This document shows positions 1 through 6,355 of a stretch of DNA of 20,438 bases, piece after piece. A program made the position numbers and the translations under genes. The first letter of the stretch is position 1, and each line of letters opens with the position of its first letter. A model generated the notes under the pieces. The model was given only the letters and a program-made list of their open reading frames with translations, did no database searches and had not been told where the DNA came from. The stretch lies in the NCBI GenBank assembly GCA_910585705.1, contig CAJUER010000010.1:1-20438 (forward strand), given 5' to 3'. The stretch comes from an uncultured Christensenella sp. Its GTDB lineage: Bacteria > Bacillota > Clostridia > Christensenellales > Borkfalkiaceae.

Positions 1-3
1 AAT

Positions 4-77
4 GCGGGTGTAGTTCAATGGTAGAACACTAGCCTTCCAAGCTGGTTGCGTGGGTCCGATTCCCATCACCCGCTCCA
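4..77 (+). tRNA. tRNA-Gly (TCC)
   Basis: A full cloverleaf can be drawn. The acceptor arm GCGGGTG pairs with CACCCGC, and the anticodon loop CTTCCAA gives anticodon TCC. The T-loop region is GGTCCGATTCC and CCA is encoded at 75-77. It is the first of six clustered tRNA genes. The promoter must lie left of the window. Confidence 0.95.
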
Positions 78-113
78 ACGCTTAAAGGTCCGCGCGCACG
101 TTCATTGCAATTC

Positions 114-190
114 GCGCCCGTAGCTCAGTAGGATAGAGCAACGGCCTTCTAAGCCGTGTGTCGGGGGTTCGAATCTCTCCGGGCGCACCA
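114..190 (+). tRNA. tRNA-Arg (TCT)
   Basis: Acceptor stem GCGCCCG pairs with CGGGCGC. The anticodon loop CTTCTAA gives TCT, the T arm holds GGTTCGAAT, and CCA is encoded at the 3' end. It follows tRNA-Gly by 36 bases with no terminator between, so the two are probably co-transcribed. Confidence 0.95.
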
Positions 191-200
191 AAAAATTTAT

Positions 201-277
201 GGCGGGCGTAGCTCAATCGGTAGAGCGCCAGATTGTGGCTCTGGAGGCAGCAAGTTCGAAACTTGTCGCCCGCCCCA
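201..277 (+). tRNA. tRNA-His (GTG)
   Basis: The anticodon loop TTGTGGC gives GTG. An extra G at -1 (201) precedes GCGGGCG and pairs with C73, the identity feature of bacterial tRNA-His. The acceptor 3' strand is CGCCCGC followed by C-CCA. Confidence 0.95.
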
Positions 278-305
278 AATTTTATATTAAGGCAATACGC
301 CTCAT

Positions 306-380
306 TGGGGTGTCGCCAAGCGGTAAGGCACGGGATTTTGATTCCCGCATTCGTAGGTTCAAATCCTGCCACCCCAGCCA
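306..380 (+). tRNA. tRNA-Gln (TTG)
   Basis: Acceptor TGGGGTG pairs with CACCCCA. The anticodon loop TTTTGAT gives TTG, the discriminator is G, and CCA is encoded. A weak first U-A acceptor pair is usual for tRNA-Gln. Confidence 0.95.
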
Positions 381-448
381 AACAAAAAAGGCAGTCAGCC
401 GTCGGAAAACTTTTTAAAGCGTCCCCGCCGCCTCCGCCGAAATATTTC

Positions 449-524
449 GGTCCATTAGCTCAGTTGGCAGAGCACGTGACTTTTAATCACGGTGTCCCGG
501 GTTCGAATCTCGGATGGATCACCA
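449..524 (+). tRNA. tRNA-Lys (TTT)
   Basis: Acceptor GGTCCAT pairs with ATGGATC, including one G-U pair. The anticodon loop CTTTTAA gives TTT. The T arm is GGGTTCGAATC and the end is A-CCA. A 7-bp hairpin (530-548, AAACGGA/TCCGTTT) follows but has only a short T-run, so it is at best a weak end to this transcript. Confidence 0.95.
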
Positions 525-587
525 CAAATAAACGGAACAAATCCGTTTCATCCCCTCTTCCTTCTCGTTAATCATTGAAATTTCGTT

Positions 588-616
588 TTGACTTTGAAGA
601 AAGCAAATTTTTAATT
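588..616 (+). promoter_or_regulatory. possible promoter of tRNA-Lys(CTT)
   Basis: TTGACT at 588-593, a 17-bp spacer and TTAATT at 611-616 stand about 25 bases before the tRNA-Lys(CTT) gene. The -35 box is good and the -10 box is weak. It would let this tRNA be transcribed apart from the upstream five. Confidence 0.4.
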
Positions 617-640
617 CCACACGGTTTGGAAGAGCGATAT

Positions 641-716
641 GCACCTTTAGCTCAGTTGGTAGAGCAACTGACTCTTAATCAGTGGGCCCAGGGTTCGAGT
701 CCCTGAAGGTGCACCA
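641..716 (+). tRNA. tRNA-Lys (CTT), integration target
   Basis: Acceptor GCACCTT pairs with AAGGTGC. The anticodon loop CTCTTAA gives CTT and CCA is encoded. The last 25 bases of the gene belong to a 37-bp repeat found again at 15969-16005. The gene is therefore the attachment site of the adjoining element, and the element restores an intact 3' end. Confidence 0.95.
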
Positions 717-728
717 AAAAAACGGGCA
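692..728 (+). repeat. attL, 37-bp direct repeat
   Basis: This stretch begins in the T arm of tRNA-Lys(CTT) and ends in GGGCA after seven A residues. It is identical, base for base, to 15969-16005. Sequences diverge immediately outside on both sides, which is what a site-specific recombination core looks like. Confidence 0.9.
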
Positions 729-754
729 TTTTTTAAGTAAAAGTGCCCGTTTTT
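721..754 (+). terminator. terminator after tRNA-Lys at the left junction
   Basis: AACGGGCA (721-728) pairs with TGCCCGTT (744-751), followed by a T-run. The 5' arm lies in the att repeat and the 3' arm in the element, so the element supplies a working tRNA terminator. The arrangement is repeated at the right junction. Confidence 0.8.
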
Positions 755-782
755 GCTTGATTTTTAAGCATTTTTTAACATT

Positions 783-803
783 TTGCCCCAATCTTGCCCC
801 AAT
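783..803. repeat. candidate integrase arm sites, left
   Basis: Two direct copies of TTGCCCCAAT start at 783 and 794, an 11-bp period. The same pair, same period, is at 15850-15870 beside the other att site. Short direct repeats near both ends of a tyrosine-recombinase element are typical arm-type binding sites. Integrase binding is inferred. Confidence 0.55.
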
Positions 804-829
804 ATTTTTAAAGAATAACATCGTTTTAT

Positions 830-861
830 ACGCCTGCGCGGCAACCGCGCAGGCGTTTTTT
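830..861 (+). terminator. strong hairpin terminator
   Basis: The arms ACGCCTGCGCGG and CCGCGCAGGCGT are perfectly complementary with a CAA loop and are followed by six T residues. It would stop plus-strand read-through from the tRNA cluster into the element. Element 2 has a similar hairpin in the equivalent place (16113-16140). Confidence 0.8.
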
Positions 862-1270
862 AACTCGTCGAATGTCGAAGCTTTATCCGTAATATGCGGT
901 AAAATGGTAAGTAAAAAGCAAACCATACAATGCTGAATGGCTGGACGGCGGACTACCACTTTATTAGCCAAAAATAAAGTGGACAATGCGCGGGTAAGGG
1001 GCTCGCATTGCGAGCGACCCTTCCGCATTTTGAGGAAATGGTTAGAAAAACAACAACCATTCAAACCGCAAAACTGCTTCCCCGCGCCGGGCGCGGAAAA
1101 CCCCACCGCCTCCACTCTCGCCGACGTTGCGCCGCCAAAAGCGCTTTGTCGGCGTATAGAGTCATTTTAGTCATTATATATAATATGAAATGTGGCGCAC
1201 CGATTTTGAAACGTTGTCGGTCTTTTTTTGATACGCAAATTCTCAATTTTGGTACAGCAAAATTTCAACG
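862..1270. other. hairpin-rich non-coding region, candidate origin/packaging region
   Basis: I see no convincing gene here. It contains a 10-bp hairpin, CCACTTTATT/AATAAAGTGG (956-982). A compound hairpin follows: GCTCGC/GCGAGC inside GGGT/ACCC (992-1020). A third is CCGCGC/GCGCGG with a 3-nt loop (about 1082-1096). GTCATT occurs twice, 9 bp apart, at 1161 and 1170, next to an AT-rich near-palindrome ending in ATATGA. Filamentous phages keep replication origins and packaging hairpins in one such intergenic region, and this one adjoins the Rep-like gene. The function is inferred from position and structure. Confidence 0.4.
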
Positions 1271-1302
1271 AAAAACCCGCCCGAACAATCGTCCGAACGG
1301 GT
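1271..1302 (-). terminator. terminator of the minus-strand operon of element 1
   Basis: Read on the minus strand, ACCCGTTCGGAC pairs over 12 bases with GTTCGGGCGGGT around a GATT loop and is followed by five T residues. Three of the pairs are G-U on the minus strand and become A-C mismatches on the plus strand, so the fold belongs to minus-strand RNA. It ends the long gene train just past the Rep-like gene. A second hairpin (TTTAAGCG/CGCTTAAA, 1319-1346) overlaps that gene's stop codon. Confidence 0.8.
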
Positions 1303-1341
1303 AGATTTTTTCAACGACTTTAAGCGCAGGCTGTCCTACGC

Positions 1342-2472
1342 TTAAATTTTATTATTAAGTTCGCCTACACTACCATTTCGCGCCCCAGACGGAGGCGAGC
1401 CTCGCGCGTCGCTGCTGTACTCGTCCGGAACTTCAAGGTCGCTTTCCGTCAGCCCTAACCGTTCCAGCGCTTCCCTGCGCAACTTCTGAAGATATGCTTC
1501 GCGGTTATAAAGCTCTTCCGGCGCTTTACCGTCTGCCGCTTTGATTTCGGCTTTGGCAATTTCAATGACGACCGTTATAAGCTCCTCATCAGCTTTCCTG
1601 AACTGTTCGTCTGATCGTGCGCGGAGCCTGGCTTTCTCTACAATATCCTCTACTGCGTGTTTCGCCTCGTAGAACGCACTTTCCTGCGCCGCAATCTGCT
1701 TACGGTGCTTTATCACTTCATTCGATTCCCACGACGGTAAATAATGTTTCTTTTCGCTTACCGTAGTCTGCGGCGTTGTATCCGGTGCGTCCTTACGCTT
1801 CTTTTCTTGCTTGGTTTTGAATACACGCCTGTATTTGTGATTAATCGAATATGTACTTTTTTTGTACTGATTTTTTCCGACGTCCTCGCTTTTGCGGACA
1901 ATAATTTTTGCGCCTTTCAAGACCTTTATTGCCGGTGTAACCGTACTTTCGGCTATTCCCAACTCTTCCGCAATTTCTTTGTTGGTCGTTTCAAAAGTCT
2001 TCTTTCTGCTCTCATTATTGCGGTTGTCGCAACGTGTTATAATAAGTCCGGCAATAAAAATTTCCGCAGGCGTCAGATGACGGCGCTCGATTATTTGCTT
2101 CGTTTCCTCGTCATATATGTCAAACTCATCATTAATCAAGCGCTTATCGATACGGATAAATATTTCGTGATTTTCACCGTTCTTAAAAACGTATGTATCA
2201 GGCTTACCCTCTACGGCTTCAAGTTCTTTGCTCGTCAGCGCTTTCATTGCGCGGTAAACCGTCGCTCTGGAAGTGCGTGTTATCTTGACGAGCGTTGATT
2301 TTCTGCGCGTGCATTCGGTTATTTTGCCGTCTTTCTCTTTGCCGGAAAAGGACGCAAATTCGCCGCACACAAGAAGCGCATTGAGCGTCAGGCGCCGTTT
2401 TGCTCCGAGCAACGACGAATACACCGTAAAATACGGATTAATATTAAATTGTTTCGCCGCCGCTTCAGACAT
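1342..2472 (-). CDS. Rep-like protein with two winged-helix domains
   Basis: This 376-residue protein has two predicted winged-helix regions. The first is at about residues 45-105 (helix around KITRTSRATVYRAMKAL). The second is at about 133-205 (NKEIAEELGIAESTVTPAIK). A charged helical region and the tail NGSVGELNNKI follow. Tandem winged helices are a common plan of plasmid and phage replication initiators. Its place beside the hairpin-rich end region supports a replication role, which is not proven. There is no HUH nuclease motif, unlike classic filamentous-phage Rep. The C-terminal half and the VGExNNK tail recur in the element 2 counterpart (16604-17668). The start has AAAGGAG 8 bases upstream. 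It is the last gene of the minus-strand train. A transcriptional regulator is the main alternative. Confidence 0.6.
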   Translation of the reverse strand: MSEAAAKQFNINPYFTVYSSLLGAKRRLTLNALLVCGEFASFSGKEKDGKITECTRRKSTLVKITRTSRATVYRAMKALTSKELEAVEGKPDTYVFKNGENHEIFIRIDKRLINDEFDIYDEETKQIIERRHLTPAEIFIAGLIITRCDNRNNESRKKTFETTNKEIAEELGIAESTVTPAIKVLKGAKIIVRKSEDVGKNQYKKSTYSINHKYRRVFKTKQEKKRKDAPDTTPQTTVSEKKHYLPSWESNEVIKHRKQIAAQESAFYEAKHAVEDIVEKARLRARSDEQFRKADEELITVVIEIAKAEIKAADGKAPEELYNREAYLQKLRREALERLGLTESDLEVPDEYSSDARGSPPSGARNGSVGELNNKI

Positions 2473-2487
2473 TACGATTGGCTCCTT

Positions 2488-2763
2488 TTAACTCTCTTGA
2501 TTTATGTCATTCTCTTCCGGCACTTTGAATACTTCCCAATTAATTTTGAAATTCTCACCGTCGGCTATAAGCACGTTACTTTCTACGAGCCGCTTAATGG
2601 CACGGCGCACCTTGCTCTTATCTACTTTCAATGCTGCCGCTAATTCAGCAAAATTCAGCGGCGCAAGCTCTTCGCCATGTCCTTTATTGATATACTTCAA
2701 TAATTCATATTCAAAGCCGCATAAGCTATTAAAAAGCTCTTTGACGTCTATAATTCTACGCAT
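2488..2763 (-). CDS. small winged-helix DNA-binding protein
   Basis: This 91-residue protein has a helix-turn-helix at about residues 35-65 (LNFAELAAALKVDKSKVRRAIKRLVESNVL) followed by a short wing strand (LIADGENFKI). It resembles MarR/Rep-type winged helices but is too short to place in a family. Its start overlaps the end of the zinc-ribbon gene by 16 bases and is preceded by GAGGTGGG inside that gene, so the two are probably translationally coupled. It may regulate the operon or assist the Rep-like protein just downstream. It has no counterpart in the visible part of element 2. Confidence 0.65.
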   Translation of the reverse strand: MRRIIDVKELFNSLCGFEYELLKYINKGHGEELAPLNFAELAAALKVDKSKVRRAIKRLVESNVLIADGENFKINWEVFKVPEENDINQES

Positions 2764-3011
2764 TTGCCCACCTCGCTTATTGTAAGTTGTATCAGCGTCT
2801 TGCTGCTCCTTGCACCTTTACAGCCCGTTGAGCGGTGTTGAAGCGCATGCGCAGGGCAATAACACACTTTACCACCGCGAGCTATCGCCCAGCCAAAATC
2901 CTGTGCTTTATCCTTGTCCGGATATTCTTTTTTAATTCCACAGTCCGCACAAGTAAATCGATAAAATTTTTCTATGTAAACCTCCGGTTTATCTTTAACA
3001 CTCTCCGGCAT
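2748..3011 (-). CDS. small zinc-ribbon-like protein
   Basis: The protein has 87 residues. Its metal ligands are CADC near residue 20 and CYCPAH near residue 50. Between them is an A-x4-GWAIAR segment, and HR follows. The pattern CxxC...GWA[IV]AR...C[YW]CP...HR is shared with the 77-residue protein of element 2 (17681-17914), which occupies the same position upstream of the Rep-like gene. A small nucleic-acid-binding or assembly role is plausible. It could take the place of the single-stranded DNA-binding protein of known filamentous phages, but that is speculation. GAGGGGTG precedes the ATG. Confidence 0.65.
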   Translation of the reverse strand: MPESVKDKPEVYIEKFYRFTCADCGIKKEYPDKDKAQDFGWAIARGGKVCYCPAHALQHRSTGCKGARSSKTLIQLTISEVGKCVEL

Positions 3012-3025
3012 ATCTTCACCCCTCT

Positions 3026-4189
3026 TTAATCTTCCGCCTCGTCATCGTCGCCGTCTTGCCGCTCAAACTCGTCCGGTTCCGCGCCTTTCTCTCCCGACTC
3101 TTCGTCGTCGTAAAATTCGGATTCAAGTTCGTAAAGCTCGTCCAGCTCTGCGCCGTCTTCGTCCTCTATTTCCTCGAACGTTTCCGTCGGCTGTCTTTCT
3201 TCGGTTTGCGGAACGAAAAACATTCCGGCATTTTGGCTTTCGTTGCATTCGGGAACTTGCACGTCTATATTGCAAATTGACCATGTCGCTTTTGCTTCCT
3301 CGTTCGTATCGCTTCGCGGCGCAGGAAGTTCCCCAGCGCCGCGCTTAGGCTTCAAAATTTCGGATATAAGCCGCAAAACGGTTATATCGCTTGTCCGCGC
3401 TCTACGCTCTTCGATTTCGCATTTACCGCACTCTATAAGTCTTTCTGTAAGCTCGTATGCTGTTTTACGCCGTTTCCTGCCGCGTACATATTCGGAAATA
3501 TATACTTCCAGCACCTCAATCATTTTTACAAGCATTTTTATGCTGCACTGTTCGTATGCGTCTTGTATGCCCGTTAATGCGGCAACAAGTTCTTCGCTTC
3601 CTTTCTTACGCACGCTTTCCAATGTTATTGATTTCAAGTCGTCGAAAACCGCTTCAAACGTATCGACTTCTTCGCCGTATAAGAATATTTCCTGTCGTGC
3701 TATATCTTCCCTGTGTGTAGCGTTTTCTCTTTCGGTTTCAAGCTCCGCTTCTTTCTGACATAACCGTAAAGCGTAATTCGGTTTTTTTCGTCTTAACAAA
3801 CCTTTGCGCTCAAAGCCGGGTGTCGTCATTCCTTTTTTAAGTGCGTGAACGCAATCCTTATGTATTCCCTCAATCGAATAATCGTCCTGCAATTTGTAAA
3901 TTTCACCTTTATAGGCTTCGAATATTACGCTTTCCATAAATGAACGTATTTCTTCATCTACATTCACTGTGCCGTGTTTCATTTCATCAAACATTAAGAA
4001 ATACGCTCTTTGTGTTTCAACTATTTTTTCACGCGGAATATAAAACCGTTCGCCTTCGGCAAGCTCGAACTTCGGTAGAATAGCCCGGCGTTCGCGCTGA
4101 GCTGCGCGTTTGGCTTCTTCCTGTTCCGGGCTTCCGCTTATAAATTCACCGTTATATATGGACGTATTCATATTAATTTCGTCTGGCAT
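3026..4189 (-). CDS. uncharacterised acidic, helical protein
   Basis: I do not recognise the family. The protein is about 387 residues and mostly charged helix. The middle region (about residues 125-290) is rich in E, K and R. The last 60 residues are extremely acidic, with runs of D and E ending DDDEAED. The ATG at 4189 is chosen because GAGGAG lies 6 bases upstream of it; a TTG at 4195 would put the ribosome site too close. It follows the Zot-like gene by 12 bases and precedes the zinc-ribbon gene. Element 2 has a shorter coiled-coil protein in the same slot. The acidic tail could balance the very basic proteins encoded upstream, for example as a chaperone or scaffold, but nothing in the sequence proves this. 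Confidence 0.7.
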   Translation of the reverse strand: MPDEINMNTSIYNGEFISGSPEQEEAKRAAQRERRAILPKFELAEGERFYIPREKIVETQRAYFLMFDEMKHGTVNVDEEIRSFMESVIFEAYKGEIYKLQDDYSIEGIHKDCVHALKKGMTTPGFERKGLLRRKKPNYALRLCQKEAELETERENATHREDIARQEIFLYGEEVDTFEAVFDDLKSITLESVRKKGSEELVAALTGIQDAYEQCSIKMLVKMIEVLEVYISEYVRGRKRRKTAYELTERLIECGKCEIEERRARTSDITVLRLISEILKPKRGAGELPAPRSDTNEEAKATWSICNIDVQVPECNESQNAGMFFVPQTEERQPTETFEEIEDEDGAELDELYELESEFYDDEESGEKGAEPDEFERQDGDDDEAED

Positions 4190-4201
4190 ATTCAACTCCT
4201 C

Positions 4202-5038
4202 TTATGCCGCCGTAGCTTTATTATTGCGGTACCACTTCGGGCGCGTCGTGTCGTAAATCTCTGCTATCTTCCTGTTAAGCTTATGAAGCTCGCTCTGGCT
4301 TACAAACTCTAAAAGGCTGTAATCCCTTCCCTTCGGCGGAACGAAATCGTGCTGACAGTTGCGGCTCTTGTACAACTCGAAAATGTTACCTTCATACGAA
4401 TACATTGTATTGCGATAGTAACACGTTTTACCGACAAGATAAGCTTCATAGTCTTGCAACGAATAGAACTCCCGGCAATACCACCTTGACCGAAGTATTC
4501 TGCCGTATGCGTCCTCGTCGTTCACCATTCCCTGCACTTCGATAAATCTGTTTGCGTTCTCTCTGATATTCAAATCAAGCGCTTTACCGCGTTGCGCGTC
4601 GATTATTATTGTTAAATAGTTATGACCGTGAGTTTCGAAGTAACGGCTTACGTTGTCAGGCATTGACGAGCTTTCGCGCCCGTCCCAATATTTTCTGCCT
4701 TCCGTTATATGTAAGCAACTGCACGGCGGCATAAACTGTATTTTATCCGACGTCTGCGGCGTTGGCACGCCGAGCGTATACGGATTTAACCAGTACGGTT
4801 CGAACACCTCGTCAAAGCCCGTGCGGATATGCGCTTCATAATTCGCAAGAATAGGCGGCTTATACGGGAAAGCCAGCGGCTTGTCGCGCTCTTGGGCAAA
4901 TTCTTTGTTGAGCCCAGAAATAACCGAGCGACTATGCCACAACATGATCCGGCCGTTATAGATTAGCTCCCGGTACATAAATAAAGTATTAAGCGCCGTT
5001 TTTCCCGAGCGGGGTTTACCGACAATTTCAATTATCAT
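4202..5038 (-). CDS. Zot/pI-type assembly ATPase
   Basis: This 278-residue protein has a Walker A motif GKPRSGKT at residues 7-14. A region around 108-150 (LHITEGRKYW, R, then a THGHNYLTIIIDAQ segment and NIRENANRF) follows the order of Zot/pI proteins: Walker B, the H-x-x-x-hydrophobic strand with Q, then the IR helix. Zot/pI proteins are the morphogenesis ATPases of filamentous phages. Two points are unusual. The Walker B aspartate is replaced (ITEG, glutamate kept), and there is no C-terminal membrane span or periplasmic domain. The C-terminal part (WYCREF, then GNI-x-ELY, then a P-x-x-G-x-D-[FY]) is shared with the element 2 homologue. The start codon directly follows the stop of the lysine-rich gene, so coupling is likely. 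Confidence 0.75.
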   Translation of the reverse strand: MIIEIVGKPRSGKTALNTLFMYRELIYNGRIMLWHSRSVISGLNKEFAQERDKPLAFPYKPPILANYEAHIRTGFDEVFEPYWLNPYTLGVPTPQTSDKIQFMPPCSCLHITEGRKYWDGRESSSMPDNVSRYFETHGHNYLTIIIDAQRGKALDLNIRENANRFIEVQGMVNDEDAYGRILRSRWYCREFYSLQDYEAYLVGKTCYYRNTMYSYEGNIFELYKSRNCQHDFVPPKGRDYSLLEFVSQSELHKLNRKIAEIYDTTRPKWYRNNKATAA

Positions 5039-5725
5039 TTACTTCTTTTTTTCGTTTTCGTTCTCGGCCTTGAACGTATGCGTTATTTTCCTGTCCGTAA
5101 GCGTCACCGGCACGATTTCTCCAGTTAATACAAAAACTTCTGCCGCATAGCCTATCGCTTCTGATTCCGTTGCAAACGTCTTTCCGGTTCGTGCGTCCCA
5201 GACAGTATAACCGCCATGTTGCCCTGCTCGCCTTAATTTTTTGAATCTTCTGCGTTTCTTTTCTTTCGGTTTGCTCTTAATTACAAAAATCTTTCCGTTA
5301 TCGACTGTGTTTCGCTCAAAATTTTCGTCGTGTTTAATAGTTTTTACCGTCTTTTTCGCCGTTGTTCCTTTCAAAGTATTGTTCTTTGTTTCCGTGTGCT
5401 TCTTCGCCGAGCCTGTCGCCTTCGAAGCTACTTTCTTCTTTGTTGCTTTCGGAGCTTTTGCTGACTTGTCCTTTGCTGTCGTTTTCTTCTTACTCAACGC
5501 CTTGCTTGCTGCTTTGCGTCCGGAATTGCCGGCGCGTTTTTTTTCGTTTATCTCCGTTGTCTTAGATACTGCGATAATTGTACCTTCTTTTGATAAGGTT
5601 GCTTTATAACCTTTCGGTATTCGCTGCTTTTCTCCGTTTGTATCTGCTTTTTTTACCTTAGGTAACTTTTCCGCTGTGCGCTTCTGTTGTCCTTTGTCTT
5701 TCTTTTTCTTGTCGTTGCCAAACAT
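5039..5725 (-). CDS. lysine-rich, histone-H1-like basic protein
   Basis: The protein has 228 residues. Residues about 60-140 are low complexity in K, A, S and T, like histone H1 tails. A small folded domain follows at about 165-215 (GGYTVWDARTGKTF, then an AEVFVLTGEIVPVTL strand region). Strong positive charge points to nucleic-acid binding, perhaps DNA compaction or packaging before the ATPase encoded next. The start region matches that of the gene at 5866-6231 almost base for base: AAGGAG, an A-run, then M-[FL]-G-x-x-KKKK. The two starts were therefore duplicated together with the small-RNA promoter behind them. The end of a similar lysine-rich protein appears at the window edge in element 2. 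Confidence 0.75.
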   Translation of the reverse strand: MFGNDKKKKDKGQQKRTAEKLPKVKKADTNGEKQRIPKGYKATLSKEGTIIAVSKTTEINEKKRAGNSGRKAASKALSKKKTTAKDKSAKAPKATKKKVASKATGSAKKHTETKNNTLKGTTAKKTVKTIKHDENFERNTVDNGKIFVIKSKPKEKKRRRFKKLRRAGQHGGYTVWDARTGKTFATESEAIGYAAEVFVLTGEIVPVTLTDRKITHTFKAENENEKKK

Positions 5726-5741
5726 TTTTTTATTCTCCTTG

Positions 5742-5770
5742 TTGACTTTTTTAATATGTTGTGGTATTAT
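5742..5770 (+). promoter_or_regulatory. sigma-A promoter of small RNA 1
   Basis: TTGACT (5742-5747), a 17-bp spacer and TATTAT (5765-5770) read on the plus strand, opposite to all neighbouring genes. Transcription would start near 5777, exactly at the first base of the closing stem of the RNA. The promoter overlaps the ribosome-site region of the divergent gene 5039-5725. Confidence 0.8.
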
Positions 5771-5776
5771 CTTTAC

Positions 5777-5854
5777 AGAAAAGGTTATTAGTTCGCCTTA
5801 CGGCTTGAACGGTGCGAATAAGTGGGCTTCCCACTCGCAACCTTTTCTTTTTTT
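5777..5854 (+). ncRNA. structured small RNA 1 (about 78 nt)
   Basis: The RNA is closed by a 10-bp stem, AGAAAAGGTT (5777-5786) with AACCTTTTCT (5839-5848), followed by seven T residues. The closing stem therefore also acts as terminator. Inside are a hairpin GTTC-GCC/GGC-TT-GAAC (5791-5810), and a GCG/CGC stem (5814-5816 with 5836-5838) carrying the hairpin AGTGGG/CCCACT (5821-5835). It lies just past the 3' end of the minus-strand gene 5866-6231 and converges with it without overlapping the coding region. A second copy of the same design is at 6283-6355. I do not recognise a family. The minus-strand reading lacks both promoter and U-run. Confidence 0.75.
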
Positions 5855-5865
5855 ATGCTCTGCAT

Positions 5866-6231
5866 TTATCTGCCGGGCTTTTTCTTTTTCTCGTTTTTAT
5901 CTATTATTTCCTGCACTGTCTGCTTATCCTTGTCGGATAATTTCCAGCCTTTGAGCTTTTTATTTTTCGTTCCTTTCGGAATATTTTTTGCCTTTGGCTG
6001 TACATATGCCGGATCTGTATTGCCCGGCTCCGGGTTCCGTTCCAACTTGATATTTAATACTTCGTTAGTTTGACTCGCCGAAGTTACACCCAACACCTTA
6101 TACACATTGCCTTTTTCATCGTAAACATATGAAGGGTGCCCTGTCGTTTCCTTACTATGAAATTTGCGAAAATGACGTTGAAAACGTTTCTTTTTCGGTG
6201 TTGCTTTCTTTTTCTTACCGCTACCAAGCAT
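5866..6231 (-). CDS. small lysine-rich protein, paralogue B (GHPSYVY family)
   Basis: This 121-residue basic protein has a K/R-rich N-terminus (about residues 5-30), a central beta-like segment with GHPSYVYDEKGNVYKVLGVT, then NIKLERNPEPGN, an AYVQPK motif and a lysine-rich helical end (DKDKQTVQEIIDK). It is a clear paralogue of 6354-6728, which shows the same order: GH-x2-YV, NEY, GVTH, NI-x-L, NPNPED, AYVRPK, then a DKKTVWELI helix. Function is not known to me. The charge and the association of each copy with a small structured RNA suggest RNA binding, which is inference. AAGGAG precedes the ATG by 9 bases. Confidence 0.75.
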   Translation of the reverse strand: MLGSGKKKKATPKKKRFQRHFRKFHSKETTGHPSYVYDEKGNVYKVLGVTSASQTNEVLNIKLERNPEPGNTDPAYVQPKAKNIPKGTKNKKLKGWKLSDKDKQTVQEIIDKNEKKKKPGR

Positions 6232-6247
6232 TTTTTAATTCTCCTTG

Positions 6248-6276
6248 TTGACTTTTTTAACCCGTTGGTTTATAAT
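6248..6276 (+). promoter_or_regulatory. sigma-A promoter of small RNA 2
   Basis: TTGACT (6248-6253), a 17-bp spacer and a perfect TATAAT (6271-6276) lie on the plus strand. Predicted transcription starts near 6283, at the base of the RNA's closing stem. The first 13 bases, TTGACTTTTTTAA, match the promoter of small RNA 1 exactly. Confidence 0.85.
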
Positions 6277-6282
6277 AACTAT

Positions 6283-6355
6283 AAGAAAGGTAAATGTGCT
6301 TGCTCTGCACGGGTTAAGGACGAATTAAGTTTCGGGCAACCGCCTTTCTTTTTTT
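6283..6355 (+). ncRNA. structured small RNA 2 (about 73 nt)
   Basis: The closing stem is AGAAAGG (6284-6290) with CCTTTCT (6343-6349), running into seven T residues. Inside are a hairpin GTGC/GCAC (6296-6310), then GGTT/AACC (6312-6315 with 6338-6341) enclosing CGAA/TTCG (6321-6334). This is the same plan as small RNA 1 (closing stem and terminator, one hairpin, one nested stem-loop) although the paired bases differ. The T-run overlaps the stop codon of the convergent gene 6354-6728. Function is unknown. Confidence 0.75.

Noticed and set aside
82..571. Open reading frames across the tRNA cluster, such as one containing GFEPTNAGIKIP
   Set aside because: They are translations of tRNA genes in wrong frames; peptides of this kind are a well-known annotation artefact.
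675..1304. Several open frames of 60-146 codons on both strands right of the left att site
   Set aside because: They run through tRNA sequence, terminators and hairpins, lack ribosome sites and have unnatural composition.
1342..2472. HUH rolling-circle replication protein
   Set aside because: No HUH motif or catalytic tyrosine pattern is visible; the protein reads as two winged helices.
5777..6355. The two structured gaps as minus-strand riboswitch-like leaders
   Set aside because: Only the plus strand has consensus promoters with correct spacing and U-runs after the closing stem; the minus strand has neither. Kept as an alternative to test.
5777..6355. Type III toxin-antitoxin locus (RNA antitoxin with ToxN-like nuclease)
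   Set aside because: There are no tandem RNA repeats upstream of a same-strand toxin gene, and the proteins do not resemble ToxN, CptN or TenpN.
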